DNA of 37,961 bases, from the NCBI GenBank assembly GCA_964515055.1, contig CAZEUG010000018.1, positions 1 through 37,961 on the forward strand, given 5' to 3'. The notes beneath the pieces are model-generated. The model was not told where the DNA came from. It was given only the letters and a program-made list of their open reading frames with translations, and did no database searches. The stretch is from QAMX01 sp964515055. Lineage in GTDB: Bacteria; Bacillota; Clostridia; Oscillospirales; QAMX01. The position numbers were made by a program, and so were the translations under genes. Positions 1 to 8,340 of the stretch are shown one piece after another (positions within the stretch are counted from its first letter, which is position 1; every line of letters begins with the position of its first letter).

Positions 1-1
1 A

Positions 2-325
2 AACCTCATCGCACTCAACCAGGACGAGGAGTGCAGACCGCCCTACATGGCGTGTATGTATGCGGATGTCTACCTCTTTGTCCGCCACGTCTCCAACCGG
101 GAGCTGGTGCTGGGTTACATGAACCTCGGCGACAAGGACTGCATCCCCGGCCCCTCCTTTGGCTATTCGTTTGATGAATTTGGCATTCCATACGGCTCCG
201 GCTACGGTCTGGAGCTGACCGACCTGATCACCGGTGAACCGGCGGGCTTCCACCGCGATTCGTTCGTCCCGTGGATTGAGGCACACGGCTGCCGCCTCTA
301 CCGTGCCCGGCTGAAACACGCCTGA
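2..325 (+). CDS. C-terminal part of a GH27-like alpha-galactosidase (5' end outside window)
   Basis: The reading frame is open from the first bases of the window, so only the last 107 residues are present. The fragment begins with NLIALNQDEE, which resembles the (V/I)IAINQD motif at the end of the catalytic barrel in GH27 alpha-galactosidases. It continues into a beta-rich C-terminal domain ending in a 'GCRLYRARL' strand, the usual close of this family ('HGxxxxRL'). The catalytic aspartates would lie upstream and cannot be checked. The expected role is removal of terminal alpha-linked galactose or a related sugar from plant or host glycans. It is 32 bases upstream of the next glycosidase gene, so an operon is likely. 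A GH36 or other clan GH-D enzyme is the main alternative. Confidence 0.7.
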   Translation, partial: NLIALNQDEECRPPYMACMYADVYLFVRHVSNRELVLGYMNLGDKDCIPGPSFGYSFDEFGIPYGSGYGLELTDLITGEPAGFHRDSFVPWIEAHGCRLYRARLKHA

Positions 326-357
326 ACAGGCCGAAAGAAAGAGAAGGAAACAGGAAT

Positions 358-2049
358 ATGATTGAAACAAAAATCCTCTCACCGCTTGAAAAATGCTTCC
401 TCGATCAGACGCCCGCGGATTTCCCGGCGCTGACCCATCTGCGGATGTTCCGCAATGAACGAGCCTCCATCCAGTTTGCCGCATACGACCCGGATGAAGC
501 GGAGCACGCGATTCGCCTGCTGACCGTGTCGGTGCGCGGCGATCTGGCGCGGTATGCCACCCTGCACACCGTGGAGCAGATTGCCAACTGCTGCCCGGCC
601 TGGGGGACACCGAAGGCGATTGAAAACGCTGACCCGACCTTCCTCCGTACAACGCCCGGTCTGTATCCGGACGTGCTGGCGACTCCCATGCGCGGCAACC
701 GGATGCCGGTCATCAATCAGCAGCTGCACACGGCGTGGATTGATTTTGAAGGCGATCTGGAACCGGGTGTGTACCCGACAACGATTGTGCTGAAGGGTGA
801 TGATGGCTCCGCACTGGCGGAGAGCACCATCGAAATCGAAGTGCTGGCGCTGGAGCTGCCGGAGCAGACCACCCGCGTGACCAACTGGTTCTATGCGGAC
901 TGTCTGGCGGATTATTATCACGTGGAGCCGTTCTCCGATCAGCATTTTGACATCTGCGCCCACTTCATTGAAACCGCCGTCCAAAACGGCATCAACATGA
1001 TTCTGACGCCGGTCTTCACCGTCGCACTCGATACGCGGGTGGGCGGCGAACGCACCACTACACAGCTCGTCCGCATCCGGCGCGAACACGGCGAGTATTC
1101 GTTCGATTTTGAGCTGCTCGACCGCTGGATCATCCTCTGTGACCGCCTTGGCGTCCGGTATTTTGAAATTTCGCACCTCTTCTCCCAGTGGGGCGCTGCC
1201 CATGCGCCCAAGGTGATGGCCACGGTGGACGGCGAATACCGCCGCCTGTTCGGCTGGGATACCGATGCATCCGGCGAGGAATATGTCCACTTCCTGCAGG
1301 TGTTTTTGCAGGCGCTGACGGCGCATCTGGAGAAAAAGGGTCTGAAGGAGCGCTGCTATTTCCATATTTCGGATGAGCCGGGCAGAGACGCCATGGCGCA
1401 GTACCGTAAAAACCGCGAAACTGTGGATCCGTATCTGAAGGGCTGGAAGCTGCTGGATGCGCTGTCGGACGTTGAATTCTATCGGCAGGGGCTCTGCCCG
1501 ATTCCGGTACCGTCCTCCGGCGCGATCGAAGATTTCCAAAAGGAGGACATCGCAGAACGGTGGGTCTACTACTGCTGCGGCCCGTGGATTGGCGCATCCA
1601 ACCGGTTCGTGGCCATGCATCTGGGGCGCACCCGGTCGATCGGCCTGCAAATGTACCGCTACGGCATCGAGGGCTTCCTGCACTGGGGCTACAATTTCTA
1701 CAACAATCAGTATTCCTACGACCACGTCAACCCGTTCCTGAACCCGGCTGCGGGCTACTGGGGCGCGGCGGGCGATGCACTGGTCGTCTATCCGGGACAG
1801 GACGGCTACCCGCTGGAATCGCTGCGCCTCCGCGCACAGAAGCAGGCGCTGGACGATATCCGCGTGCTGAAGCTGGCCGAACAGTACTGCGGGCGCGAGA
1901 CGGTCATTGCGGAGCTGGAGCAGCTGACCGGCCCGATCGACTTCCGCCACTGCATCAACGACAGCATGACGTTCCATCGGCTGCGCGAGCGTATGATGGA
2001 TTTGATTCTCGCCGCACAGCAGGCCGCTGCGGCGAAGGACAACGCCTGA
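358..2049 (+). CDS. DUF4091 / GH123-like glycoside hydrolase
   Basis: This 563-residue protein has no signal peptide, so it probably acts in the cytoplasm on imported oligosaccharides. The N-terminal ~170 residues look like a beta-sandwich. A barrel-like region follows, containing FHISDEP (residues 335-341), whose adjacent Asp339-Glu340 matches the catalytic Asp-Glu pair of GH123 N-acetylgalactosaminidases. The C-terminal part has the 'GFLHWGYNFY' signature (about 439-448) typical of DUF4091 proteins. The start is supported by a purine-rich site (agaaggaaac) just upstream. It lies between a GH27-like gene and a Gfo/Idh/MocA oxidoreductase, consistent with a glycan catabolic operon. The actual sugar specificity is not shown by the sequence. 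Confidence 0.8.
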   Translation: MIETKILSPLEKCFLDQTPADFPALTHLRMFRNERASIQFAAYDPDEAEHAIRLLTVSVRGDLARYATLHTVEQIANCCPAWGTPKAIENADPTFLRTTPGLYPDVLATPMRGNRMPVINQQLHTAWIDFEGDLEPGVYPTTIVLKGDDGSALAESTIEIEVLALELPEQTTRVTNWFYADCLADYYHVEPFSDQHFDICAHFIETAVQNGINMILTPVFTVALDTRVGGERTTTQLVRIRREHGEYSFDFELLDRWIILCDRLGVRYFEISHLFSQWGAAHAPKVMATVDGEYRRLFGWDTDASGEEYVHFLQVFLQALTAHLEKKGLKERCYFHISDEPGRDAMAQYRKNRETVDPYLKGWKLLDALSDVEFYRQGLCPIPVPSSGAIEDFQKEDIAERWVYYCCGPWIGASNRFVAMHLGRTRSIGLQMYRYGIEGFLHWGYNFYNNQYSYDHVNPFLNPAAGYWGAAGDALVVYPGQDGYPLESLRLRAQKQALDDIRVLKLAEQYCGRETVIAELEQLTGPIDFRHCINDSMTFHRLRERMMDLILAAQQAAAAKDNA

Positions 2050-2074
2050 ACAAAACGCAGCATCGACACAAAGA

Positions 2075-2128
2075 AGGCAAAAGCAATGAAGATAATTAAG
2101 GAGGCAAAAGCAATGAAGAAAATTAAGG
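2075..2128 (+). repeat. 27-bp tandem duplication spanning RBS and start codon
   Basis: Two copies, 2075-2101 and 2102-2128, match at 26 of 27 positions (one t/a difference). Each contains an AGG-containing purine stretch, an in-frame ATG (2086 and 2113) and the codons for the first residues. Because 27 is divisible by three, both ATGs feed the same reading frame. The downstream ATG has the better ribosome-binding site (AAGGAGG, 2098-2104). Confidence 0.9.
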
Positions 2129-3243
2129 TCGCACTGGTCGGTCTTCACTTTGGCGGAAACTTTGCCGAGATCTACCGGGAGCATCCGGACGTGAGCGAGG
2201 TCGTCCTCTTTGACCTCGATCGGGAACGCGAACGCGCATTCCGGGAACGGCTGGGCATCACGGCGGTCTATGACAGCCTGGACGAGCTGCTGGCTGATCC
2301 AACGGTGGACGCGGTGCATCTGGTCACGCCGATTCCGCTGCACGCCGAGCAGAGCGTTGCCGTGCTGAATGCGGGCAAGCACTGCGCCTGCACCGTCCCG
2401 ATGGGCAATACGCTGGACGAGCTGCGCGCCATTGTCGCAGCCAAGCGCCGGAGCGGAAAGAATTATATGCTGATGGAGACGACGCTCTACACCTACCAGT
2501 TCCGCTATGTCCAGAAAATGCTGGCTTCCGGCGAGCTGGGGCGCATTCAGTTTTTGCGGGGCAGCCATTATCAGGATATGGAAAACTGGCCGGGCTATTG
2601 GACGGGACTGCCGCCGATGCATTACGGCACCCACGCCATCGCACCGATGGTGGCGCTGTCCGGTTCTCGGATTGCGAAGGTTCACGGCTTTGGCAGCGGG
2701 ACGATGCGCCCGGAGCTGGTGCAGCACTACGGCAACCCGTTTCCGGTGGAAACGGCGCTGTTCGCGTTTGAAAACGGCCTGAAGGGCGAAGCCACCCGCA
2801 GCCTGTTTGAAACAGCACGCCCGTATCAGGAGGGGATGTTTGTCTACGGCAGTCAGAAGAGCTTTGAGTGGGGCTTTACCGATGACGATCTGCCCCATGT
2901 CTCCACACTTTTGCGCGGCGATTCGTCCGTGCGGGGTCTGCCCTGCCAAACGGAGGTCATGGAAATGCCCAACGACTATTCCGATTTGCCGGAGCCGCTG
3001 TGGCGTTTCACGGTGGGTGGCAACTATGACCCGGAGCACCCGGAGGAATCCTTGAAACGCGGTGCCGGCGGCGGCCATCACGGCTCTCACCCGCATCTCG
3101 TGAACGAGTTCGTCCGGAGCATCGTCGAGGGCCGGGCACCGTGGATTGATGAGGCGATGGGCGCAAATATCACCGCGGCAGGCCTCTGTGCACACGAAAG
3201 CGCCATGCGCGACGGCGAAGCGGTCATTGTCCCGAACTTCTAA
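2113..3243 (+). CDS. Gfo/Idh/MocA family NAD(P)-dependent oxidoreductase
   Basis: The 376-residue protein starts with a Rossmann fold (KIKVALVGLHFGG, residues 3-15) and continues into the family's C-terminal beta-sheet domain. These enzymes oxidise or epimerise sugars and polyols, or act as retaining glycosidases (GH109). At the position where most members have the EKP motif with its catalytic lysine, this protein reads TVPM (about 94-97), so classical lysine-assisted dehydrogenase chemistry is doubtful. The start at 2113 is preferred because of AAGGAGG at 2098-2104. An upstream in-frame ATG at 2086 results from a tandem duplication. The location among glycosidases suggests a role in sugar conversion. 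Confidence 0.85.
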   Translation: MKKIKVALVGLHFGGNFAEIYREHPDVSEVVLFDLDRERERAFRERLGITAVYDSLDELLADPTVDAVHLVTPIPLHAEQSVAVLNAGKHCACTVPMGNTLDELRAIVAAKRRSGKNYMLMETTLYTYQFRYVQKMLASGELGRIQFLRGSHYQDMENWPGYWTGLPPMHYGTHAIAPMVALSGSRIAKVHGFGSGTMRPELVQHYGNPFPVETALFAFENGLKGEATRSLFETARPYQEGMFVYGSQKSFEWGFTDDDLPHVSTLLRGDSSVRGLPCQTEVMEMPNDYSDLPEPLWRFTVGGNYDPEHPEESLKRGAGGGHHGSHPHLVNEFVRSIVEGRAPWIDEAMGANITAAGLCAHESAMRDGEAVIVPNF

Positions 3244-3285
3244 ACTGAGCCGGAGCCTCCGCTCCAAAACGAAAGGAAAATGGTT

Positions 3286-4377
3286 ATGAATCCACTGAAA
3301 CGGGAACTGGAACGGCGCGCATTGCCGCCGCTTCGCAGCCGCGGGGAGATGCAGGACATTTTGCAGCGCGAGGTTTACGGCTATCTGCCGGACGTCGCCT
3401 GCACGATCACGACCGAATCGGAGCAGGTGGACGAGGCACGCTATGCGTGCGGGACGGTCGTCCGCTCCCATGTCATGCTCCGGGTGACGGTCGGCACACA
3501 ATCGCACGCGTTCCGCGTCGATCGGCTGCTGCACACGGATGGGCAGAAGCGCCCGCTGATTCTCCTGAACAACTTCCACCCGATGGAAGCGTCGTCCTGC
3601 TTCCCGGTTGAGGAGCTGTCGGAGTACGATGTCGATTTTCTCGTGGTCTGTTACACCGACATTGCATCGGATGACGACGATTTCACCAACGGACTGGCAC
3701 CCCTTCTGCTGCCGCACGGCCAGGTCGAGGATACGACCTGCGGAAAAATCGGCATCTGGGCGTGGGCGGCCATGCGCGTTTTGGATTATGGTCTGACGCT
3801 GCCCGGAACCGACCCGGACAACGTTGGCATCGCCGGTCATTCCCGACTGGGCAAAACGGCGGCGTATACGGCCATGATGGACGAACGCTTCAAGTTCACC
3901 TTCTCCAACGCGGCGGGCTGCGCGGGTGATTCGCTGGCGCACGGTTGCAGCGGCCTGCAACGTTCGCCAATCGAAGTGCGGAATACCAGACTCGGCGAGC
4001 TGATTTTCGATATCACGAAAAACTACGGCTACTGGTTCTGCAAAAACTACCGGAAATACGCCGAACGCAACCTGTCGGATGACTTCGATCAACACTACCT
4101 CCTGGCGAGCATTGCCCCGCGCTATGTGATGGTCGGTTCCTGTGATCTGGATGCCTGGGCCGACCCGGTTTCCCAGCAGCTCTGCGCGCTGGCAGCGAGC
4201 GAAGCCTGGGAGCGGGCGGGGCTGACGGGCCTGGTCGGCAGCGACCACATTCTCGACGCGGGTGAAAGCCTCATCGATGGCCATGTCGGCTATTTCAAAA
4301 TCCATGCCAAGCATTTTCTCTCCCGCCACAGCTGGCGACAGTTTCTGCGCTTTGTGGAAAAGCACCGCGCAGACTGA
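3286..4377 (+). CDS. CE15-like (glucuronoyl esterase-type) alpha/beta hydrolase
   Basis: This protein of 363 residues has an alpha/beta-hydrolase layout. The nucleophile elbow GHSRLGK (about residues 184-190, Ser186) corresponds to the GCSRxGK motif of carbohydrate esterase family 15. An acidic 'CDLDAWADP' stretch follows, then a C-terminal 'GHVGY...HAKHFLS' region that probably holds the catalytic histidine. CE15 enzymes cleave ester links between glucuronic acid and lignin or other alcohols. There is no signal peptide, so the substrate here may be a small imported ester. ATG 3286 is preferred over 3280 because GAAAGGA (3271-3277) is correctly spaced for it. It is the last gene before a strong terminator. 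Broader acetyl-xylan-esterase-like activity is the alternative. Confidence 0.75.
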   Translation: MNPLKRELERRALPPLRSRGEMQDILQREVYGYLPDVACTITTESEQVDEARYACGTVVRSHVMLRVTVGTQSHAFRVDRLLHTDGQKRPLILLNNFHPMEASSCFPVEELSEYDVDFLVVCYTDIASDDDDFTNGLAPLLLPHGQVEDTTCGKIGIWAWAAMRVLDYGLTLPGTDPDNVGIAGHSRLGKTAAYTAMMDERFKFTFSNAAGCAGDSLAHGCSGLQRSPIEVRNTRLGELIFDITKNYGYWFCKNYRKYAERNLSDDFDQHYLLASIAPRYVMVGSCDLDAWADPVSQQLCALAASEAWERAGLTGLVGSDHILDAGESLIDGHVGYFKIHAKHFLSRHSWRQFLRFVEKHRAD

Positions 4378-4400
4378 GCCCTTCCAACCATCAATAAATG

Positions 4401-4440
4401 AATCAGCCCGGACGGCTCTGAAAGCCGTCCGGGCTGATTT
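4401..4440. terminator. Bidirectional intrinsic terminator between convergent operons
   Basis: A perfect 17-bp stem (4401-4417 with 4423-4439) encloses a 5-base loop. It sits between the CE15-like gene (plus) and the DHHW gene (minus), which converge here. A and T residues flank the stem on both sides, more so when read on the minus strand. Confidence 0.9.
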
Positions 4441-4451
4441 GCGCACAAATA

Positions 4452-5549
4452 TCAGGTCAGCGTCTCGCTGTTATTGAGTACGAGCGTGCTGTAAAGGAAG
4501 AGGACATCCTGCTGGTCAAACGTCACAAAGCGATCGAGAAAGTCGGCGCGGAGGTAGCGAATGTCGATCAGTGTGACGGTGGAGTACCCCTCCGCGAGGA
4601 GCGGCGCAATGCTGCTGCCGAACGAGTCGCGGAAGATGATCAGCTCACGGTCGGTCTGGGCGTTCGGATTTTCGATCGTGATCAGCGGCAGAGAACCGGA
4701 GAGGAACATCTCATACGGATCCTTGCCGACGGCTTTTTCCATGTCGTAGAGGCCGCCAGTCGTGTTGGCCTCGTGATTCGTGGCCAGACAGGCGTTCAGC
4801 GTGTCGTTGGTCAGATAGTGAATCGTTTCCGCCGGGAGCGGGAGCGCCGACTGACCGTAATAGACGCCGTAGAAGGGGTGGTTGAGCGTCTCAACAGTAT
4901 ACTGCCCGGAGAGTGTGACGCCCATCCCGTTGGCCAGCACGTTGGCGGTATCCGTCAGCTTTTCCTGCCGCCAGTGCGTATCCGTCTTGTAGTAGTCGCT
5001 GATGTCCAGCGTCCCGATGATATCCAGATAGGTGGCATAGGGCATCTGCGACTGCATATCGGAAAACAGCTTTTCGTAATCCATGGCGGGGTATTTGCCA
5101 GAATCGGAGAGGAAATAGCTTTTATCCGGGACAATCGACAGGTAGATGTTCATGCCCTTGTCAGCCAGGTACCGGTCATAGATGTAGGCAAACCGATTTG
5201 CCGCATACGCGAGCGAGTCCTTGTTCAACGGATATTCCAGCTTGGCGGCGTAGCCGTCCTCTAAAATGATGCCGTTGTTGTCGCTCTGCGCAAAGGCGTA
5301 GTAGACGGCAAGGGATTTCAGTGTGCGGAGGGAATCGCGGAGCGGGAACTGATCCTGAGTGTAGGTTTCAAAGCTGGACATAAAGCTGCCGTCCAGGAGT
5401 GTGCCGAAGGAGAGCGACGGGAACTGCGCCAGCTTGCGGCGTTCGCTGTCCGAAAAGGTGCGGGTCGGCAGAAACCATGCGGAAAGTGTCATGGCGGCAA
5501 GGAGCAGCGCAACCACGGCGACGCAGATGATATGTTTGTGCTGTTTCAT
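4452..5549 (-). CDS. DHHW-family protein, AlgX/AlgJ-like partner of MBOAT acyltransferase
   Basis: The 365-residue protein has an N-terminal membrane anchor (about residues 7-27), so the rest is extracytoplasmic. It contains DTHW (190-193), the variant of the D-H/T-H-W motif defining the DHHW family. It also has RDSFGSS (307-313), resembling the Ser block of SGNH-like O-acetyltransferases such as AlgX/AlgJ and PatB. Such proteins accept acetyl groups exported by an MBOAT protein and transfer them to a surface polysaccharide. The MBOAT gene lies 12 bases upstream, with a strong AAGGGGG ribosome-binding site between them, so the two are co-transcribed. The polymer that is acetylated is unknown. 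Confidence 0.88.
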   Translation of the reverse strand: MKQHKHIICVAVVALLLAAMTLSAWFLPTRTFSDSERRKLAQFPSLSFGTLLDGSFMSSFETYTQDQFPLRDSLRTLKSLAVYYAFAQSDNNGIILEDGYAAKLEYPLNKDSLAYAANRFAYIYDRYLADKGMNIYLSIVPDKSYFLSDSGKYPAMDYEKLFSDMQSQMPYATYLDIIGTLDISDYYKTDTHWRQEKLTDTANVLANGMGVTLSGQYTVETLNHPFYGVYYGQSALPLPAETIHYLTNDTLNACLATNHEANTTGGLYDMEKAVGKDPYEMFLSGSLPLITIENPNAQTDRELIIFRDSFGSSIAPLLAEGYSTVTLIDIRYLRADFLDRFVTFDQQDVLFLYSTLVLNNSETLT

Positions 5550-5561
5550 ACGAAAACCCCC

Positions 5562-6965
5562 TTAGAATCTGAAGTACAGGAAGGGATTGTAGGAGCCGTC
5601 TACCAGATAGGCCGTGCAGACCAGCAGCAGCACACAAAGCGCCAGCGGCTCAACAATCGTAGCAACGCGCTGTCCGACGGAGCTGTCGGAGAAGCGCTTC
5701 CAGAGGTTCCGGGGCAGAGGCGTTGCACCGACCACTGCGAGCAGCAGCACAACCCCATAGTTGCGGAGCTCATACCAGAATTCAGCCGACACAAACGGGT
5801 GATGCCCGGCACCGAACATGGCGCCAATACAGGAACCGGCCTGACGGAGGCTGCTTGCATCGAAAATGACGAAGCTGATGAGAATCAGAACCATTACATA
5901 GATGTGCTTCCAGACGCGGCTCTTCTTCAGGTGGCGGAGCAGCCAGAGCTTCTCCACCATCAGCAGCGCGGCAAAATACAGCCCCCAGATGATGAAATTC
6001 CAGGAGGCACCGTGCCAGAAGCCGGTCAGCATCCAGACAACGAGAATGTTCAGCAGGTGGCGCAGACGGCTGACGCGGTTGCCGCCGAGCGGGATGTAGA
6101 CGTAATCGCGGAACCAGGAGCCGAGCGACATATGCCAGCGCCGCCAGAACTCCGTGATGCTGGAGGAAATATAAGGATAGTTGAAGTTCTCCAGAAAGTC
6201 GAAGCCGAAAATCTTGCCGAGGCCGATGGCCATGTCGCTGTAACCGGAAAAGTCGAAGTAGATGTGGAGCGAGTAGGCCGCGGCATACAGCCAGAAATAC
6301 AGGGTGGAGGGATCGCCGGTGGCGCGGAAGGAGTCACACAGCTCACCGAGGACGTTGGCAATCAGGATTTTCTTGCTGAGCCCGATGAGAAAACGGCGAA
6401 GCCCACAGGCTGCCTTTTCAAAGGAATGGGTACGGGTGCGGAGCTGATCGGCGACATCGGCATACCGGACGATTGGCCCGGCAATCAGCTGCGGGAACAG
6501 CGCGACATAGGCGGCAAGGTCGATGAGATTTCTCTGCGCACGGACATCGCCGCGGTAGACATCGACGGTATAGCTGAGAATCTGGAATGTGTAGAAGCTG
6601 ATGCCGATGGGCAGGGCAATGCGGAGGAGCGGGACGGAAAGCCCGGTGACGGCGTTGAAGTTGCTGATGAAGAAATCGGCGTATTTGAAATAGCCGAGCA
6701 TCAGCAGGCTGCTGACCACCGACAGCGCCAGAATTCCCTTGGCCAGTCCGGGGCGGTCGCGGAAGCGCTCAATCAGCAGGCCGAAGCCGTAGCCCAGCAG
6801 GATGGCGAGCAGCATCCAGATCACATAGCGCGGCTCGCCCCAGGCATAAAAGACGAGGCTGCACAGCAGCAGCACGGAATTTTTCAGACAGCGCGGCGCA
6901 ATGAAATAGAGAATCAGCACGCAGGGCAAAAAATAAAACAAAAACGGAATGCTTGAAAACAGCAT
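5562..6965 (-). CDS. MBOAT family O-acyltransferase (AlgI/DltB-like)
   Basis: This 467-residue polytopic membrane protein carries the MBOAT hallmarks. These are 'FPQLIAGPIVRY', 'DFSGYSDMAIG', 'FWRRWHMSL' with 'FRDYVYIPLGGN', and the catalytic histidine in 'FWHGASWNF'. AlgI-type MBOATs move acetyl groups from a cytoplasmic donor across the membrane for polysaccharide O-acetylation. The start at MLFSSIPF is preferred over upstream in-frame codons because it opens directly into the first hydrophobic helix and has GAGAGG upstream. The next gene encodes the DHHW partner. A terminator lies just upstream (7022-7061), so expression depends on read-through or a local promoter I cannot see clearly. Confidence 0.93.
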   Translation of the reverse strand: MLFSSIPFLFYFLPCVLILYFIAPRCLKNSVLLLCSLVFYAWGEPRYVIWMLLAILLGYGFGLLIERFRDRPGLAKGILALSVVSSLLMLGYFKYADFFISNFNAVTGLSVPLLRIALPIGISFYTFQILSYTVDVYRGDVRAQRNLIDLAAYVALFPQLIAGPIVRYADVADQLRTRTHSFEKAACGLRRFLIGLSKKILIANVLGELCDSFRATGDPSTLYFWLYAAAYSLHIYFDFSGYSDMAIGLGKIFGFDFLENFNYPYISSSITEFWRRWHMSLGSWFRDYVYIPLGGNRVSRLRHLLNILVVWMLTGFWHGASWNFIIWGLYFAALLMVEKLWLLRHLKKSRVWKHIYVMVLILISFVIFDASSLRQAGSCIGAMFGAGHHPFVSAEFWYELRNYGVVLLLAVVGATPLPRNLWKRFSDSSVGQRVATIVEPLALCVLLLVCTAYLVDGSYNPFLYFRF

Positions 6966-7021
6966 GGCGAAGCTCAAACCTCTCTTTTTTTCTCTGTGGC
7001 AGCGGCCGGGGGTGCTTTCCC

Positions 7022-7061
7022 AAAAAAACAGGGGGTCGGGCGCCAATGCGTCGACCCCCTG
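7022..7061 (-). terminator. Intrinsic terminator after the lipoprotein gene
   Basis: Reading on the minus strand, a 10-bp G/C-rich stem (7052-7061 with 7029-7038) is followed at once by seven T residues (7022-7028). This is a textbook intrinsic terminator between the lipoprotein gene and the MBOAT gene. Confidence 0.92.
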
Positions 7062-7091
7062 TATCGCTCAGAGATCCGAAAATATCGCGGA

Positions 7092-7742
7092 TTACTCGAC
7101 CATGGCCGGTGCATCGACCAGAACCGAGGACTGTGCATCGACAGCGGCGCAGGCGGCTGCCAGATTGTCAATGTTGCCTTCGTGGCCGTATGCCATGACA
7201 ACGTAATCACCGATGGCAATCACGACGACCTTGTCCGGGAAGCCGCACATCCAGCGCTGCCCCTGAATGGCTGTCTGGTAGGCGGTGGCAAAGTCGGAGG
7301 CCTGTGTCGGATCCTTCAGCTTGGCCACGGCGGAGCAGAAGGTGTTGAGGTTCATCATGTGCTGCAGCGTTGCGACATCGTCTTCGAGCATTCCGTACAG
7401 CTCGTCCGTCACATGGAGCAGATACTTGAAGGTTTCGGCGTTGGCATCGCTCAGCGCATACTGACCGGGGCCGTCCATGCTTTCATGGTCGATATCGCCG
7501 CCGCCGCAGGCGAACTTGTTTTCTTCGCCGTAGGCGTTCCAAATGGCGGTGTACAGATCGAGAGCAGACTCATAGGCCGGTGCCGGCGGATCGGTTTCCG
7601 GCGGGAGCGTGGTGCTGACCGAGGTGTTATCCGAGGTGTCTGTGTTGTCGGGGGTGTTCGGGGTGTCCTGGCTGCAGGCGGCCAGTGTCAGCAGCGAACA
7701 GATCATCAGCAGCGCGAGGAGCAGGGAAATGGGTCTTTTCAT
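7092..7742 (-). CDS. Lipoprotein, DUF4358-like
   Basis: The 216-residue precursor has a type II signal peptide with lipobox LAAC (lipidated Cys23). A Thr/Pro/Asp-rich linker (about 25-55) follows, of the kind that spans cell wall. The mature domain ends with a 'FPDKVVVIAIGDYVVMAYGHEG' type stretch resembling the C-terminal part of DUF4358 proteins (where a GNYVM motif is common). I assign that family only tentatively. It lies 46 bases downstream of the anti-sigma gene in the same orientation and before a terminator, so it is probably the third gene of the ECF operon. No enzymatic residues are evident. A role as an envelope sensor or accessory lipoprotein is inference. Confidence 0.7.
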   Translation of the reverse strand: MKRPISLLLALLMICSLLTLAACSQDTPNTPDNTDTSDNTSVSTTLPPETDPPAPAYESALDLYTAIWNAYGEENKFACGGGDIDHESMDGPGQYALSDANAETFKYLLHVTDELYGMLEDDVATLQHMMNLNTFCSAVAKLKDPTQASDFATAYQTAIQGQRWMCGFPDKVVVIAIGDYVVMAYGHEGNIDNLAAACAAVDAQSSVLVDAPAMVE

Positions 7743-7788
7743 GGTGGTAATTCCTTTCTGAATTAAAAAATCATACGGAGCGGTGCGC

Positions 7789-8340
7789 TCAGGATGCGGG
7801 GGTTTCTTCCGTCATGGTCACAAGAACGGAGGATTGACTGTCGTCAACGACGGCGGTCAGACGGAACTGTCGGGATTCGAACCGAAGCACCAGCTCAAAG
7901 CGGTCAGCCGCAGTCGTATCCACCAGCCAGAGCTGTTCGAAGCGGCCGGAGCAGACGCACTGCGTGCATTCGCTCCCATCCTCGGAGAGCAGCACGCTGT
8001 TGGCGCCGGCCGTCACGGTGACCTCCTCCGCCCCGGCATCCATCTGCAATGCGAGCTCAGTCCCGACCGTGCTGCGCGACTGCATCGCGGCAACCAGCGG
8101 CACGGAAGCTGCGGAACCGTCAACAGACAGCTGCGTTCCACCGACCGAGATCGTCAGCTCGCGGCTTCCTGGCAGCGCCGTCCAGACAACGGCGAGCACT
8201 GCGGCGAAACAGGCAGCCACAGCGGCCCAGCGGAAAATAATGGTGCGGGTGCGGTGAACCCGCGGGAGCGGCTGATTCGCTTCTGCGATCAGATCGTCAT
8301 CCAGCGCACCGATCATCTGTGCCAGAAATTCCTGTTTCAT
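7789..8340 (-). CDS. Anti-sigma factor-like membrane protein
   Basis: The 183-residue protein has a ~36-residue cytoplasmic N terminus and one membrane helix (about 36-57, 'FRWAAVAACFAAVLAVVW'). A ~125-residue extracytoplasmic beta-rich domain with a CTQC motif completes it. Its ATG overlaps the stop of the sigma factor gene (ATGA at 8337-8340), so the two are translationally coupled. That is the standard arrangement of an ECF sigma factor with its membrane-bound anti-sigma factor. No zinc-binding HxxxCxxC (ZAS) motif is present in the N terminus, so this is a non-ZAS type. The signal it senses is unknown. Confidence 0.8.
   Translation of the reverse strand: MKQEFLAQMIGALDDDLIAEANQPLPRVHRTRTIIFRWAAVAACFAAVLAVVWTALPGSRELTISVGGTQLSVDGSAASVPLVAAMQSRSTVGTELALQMDAGAEEVTVTAGANSVLLSEDGSECTQCVCSGRFEQLWLVDTTAADRFELVLRFESRQFRLTAVVDDSQSSVLVTMTEETPAS

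Noticed and set aside
379..4446. Very long minus-strand open frame (about 1355 codons) opposite the glycan operon
   Set aside because: It is antisense to three well-supported genes and has a shadow-type His/Arg/Val-rich composition, with no ribosome-binding site or recognisable domain. Long antisense frames are common in GC-rich DNA.
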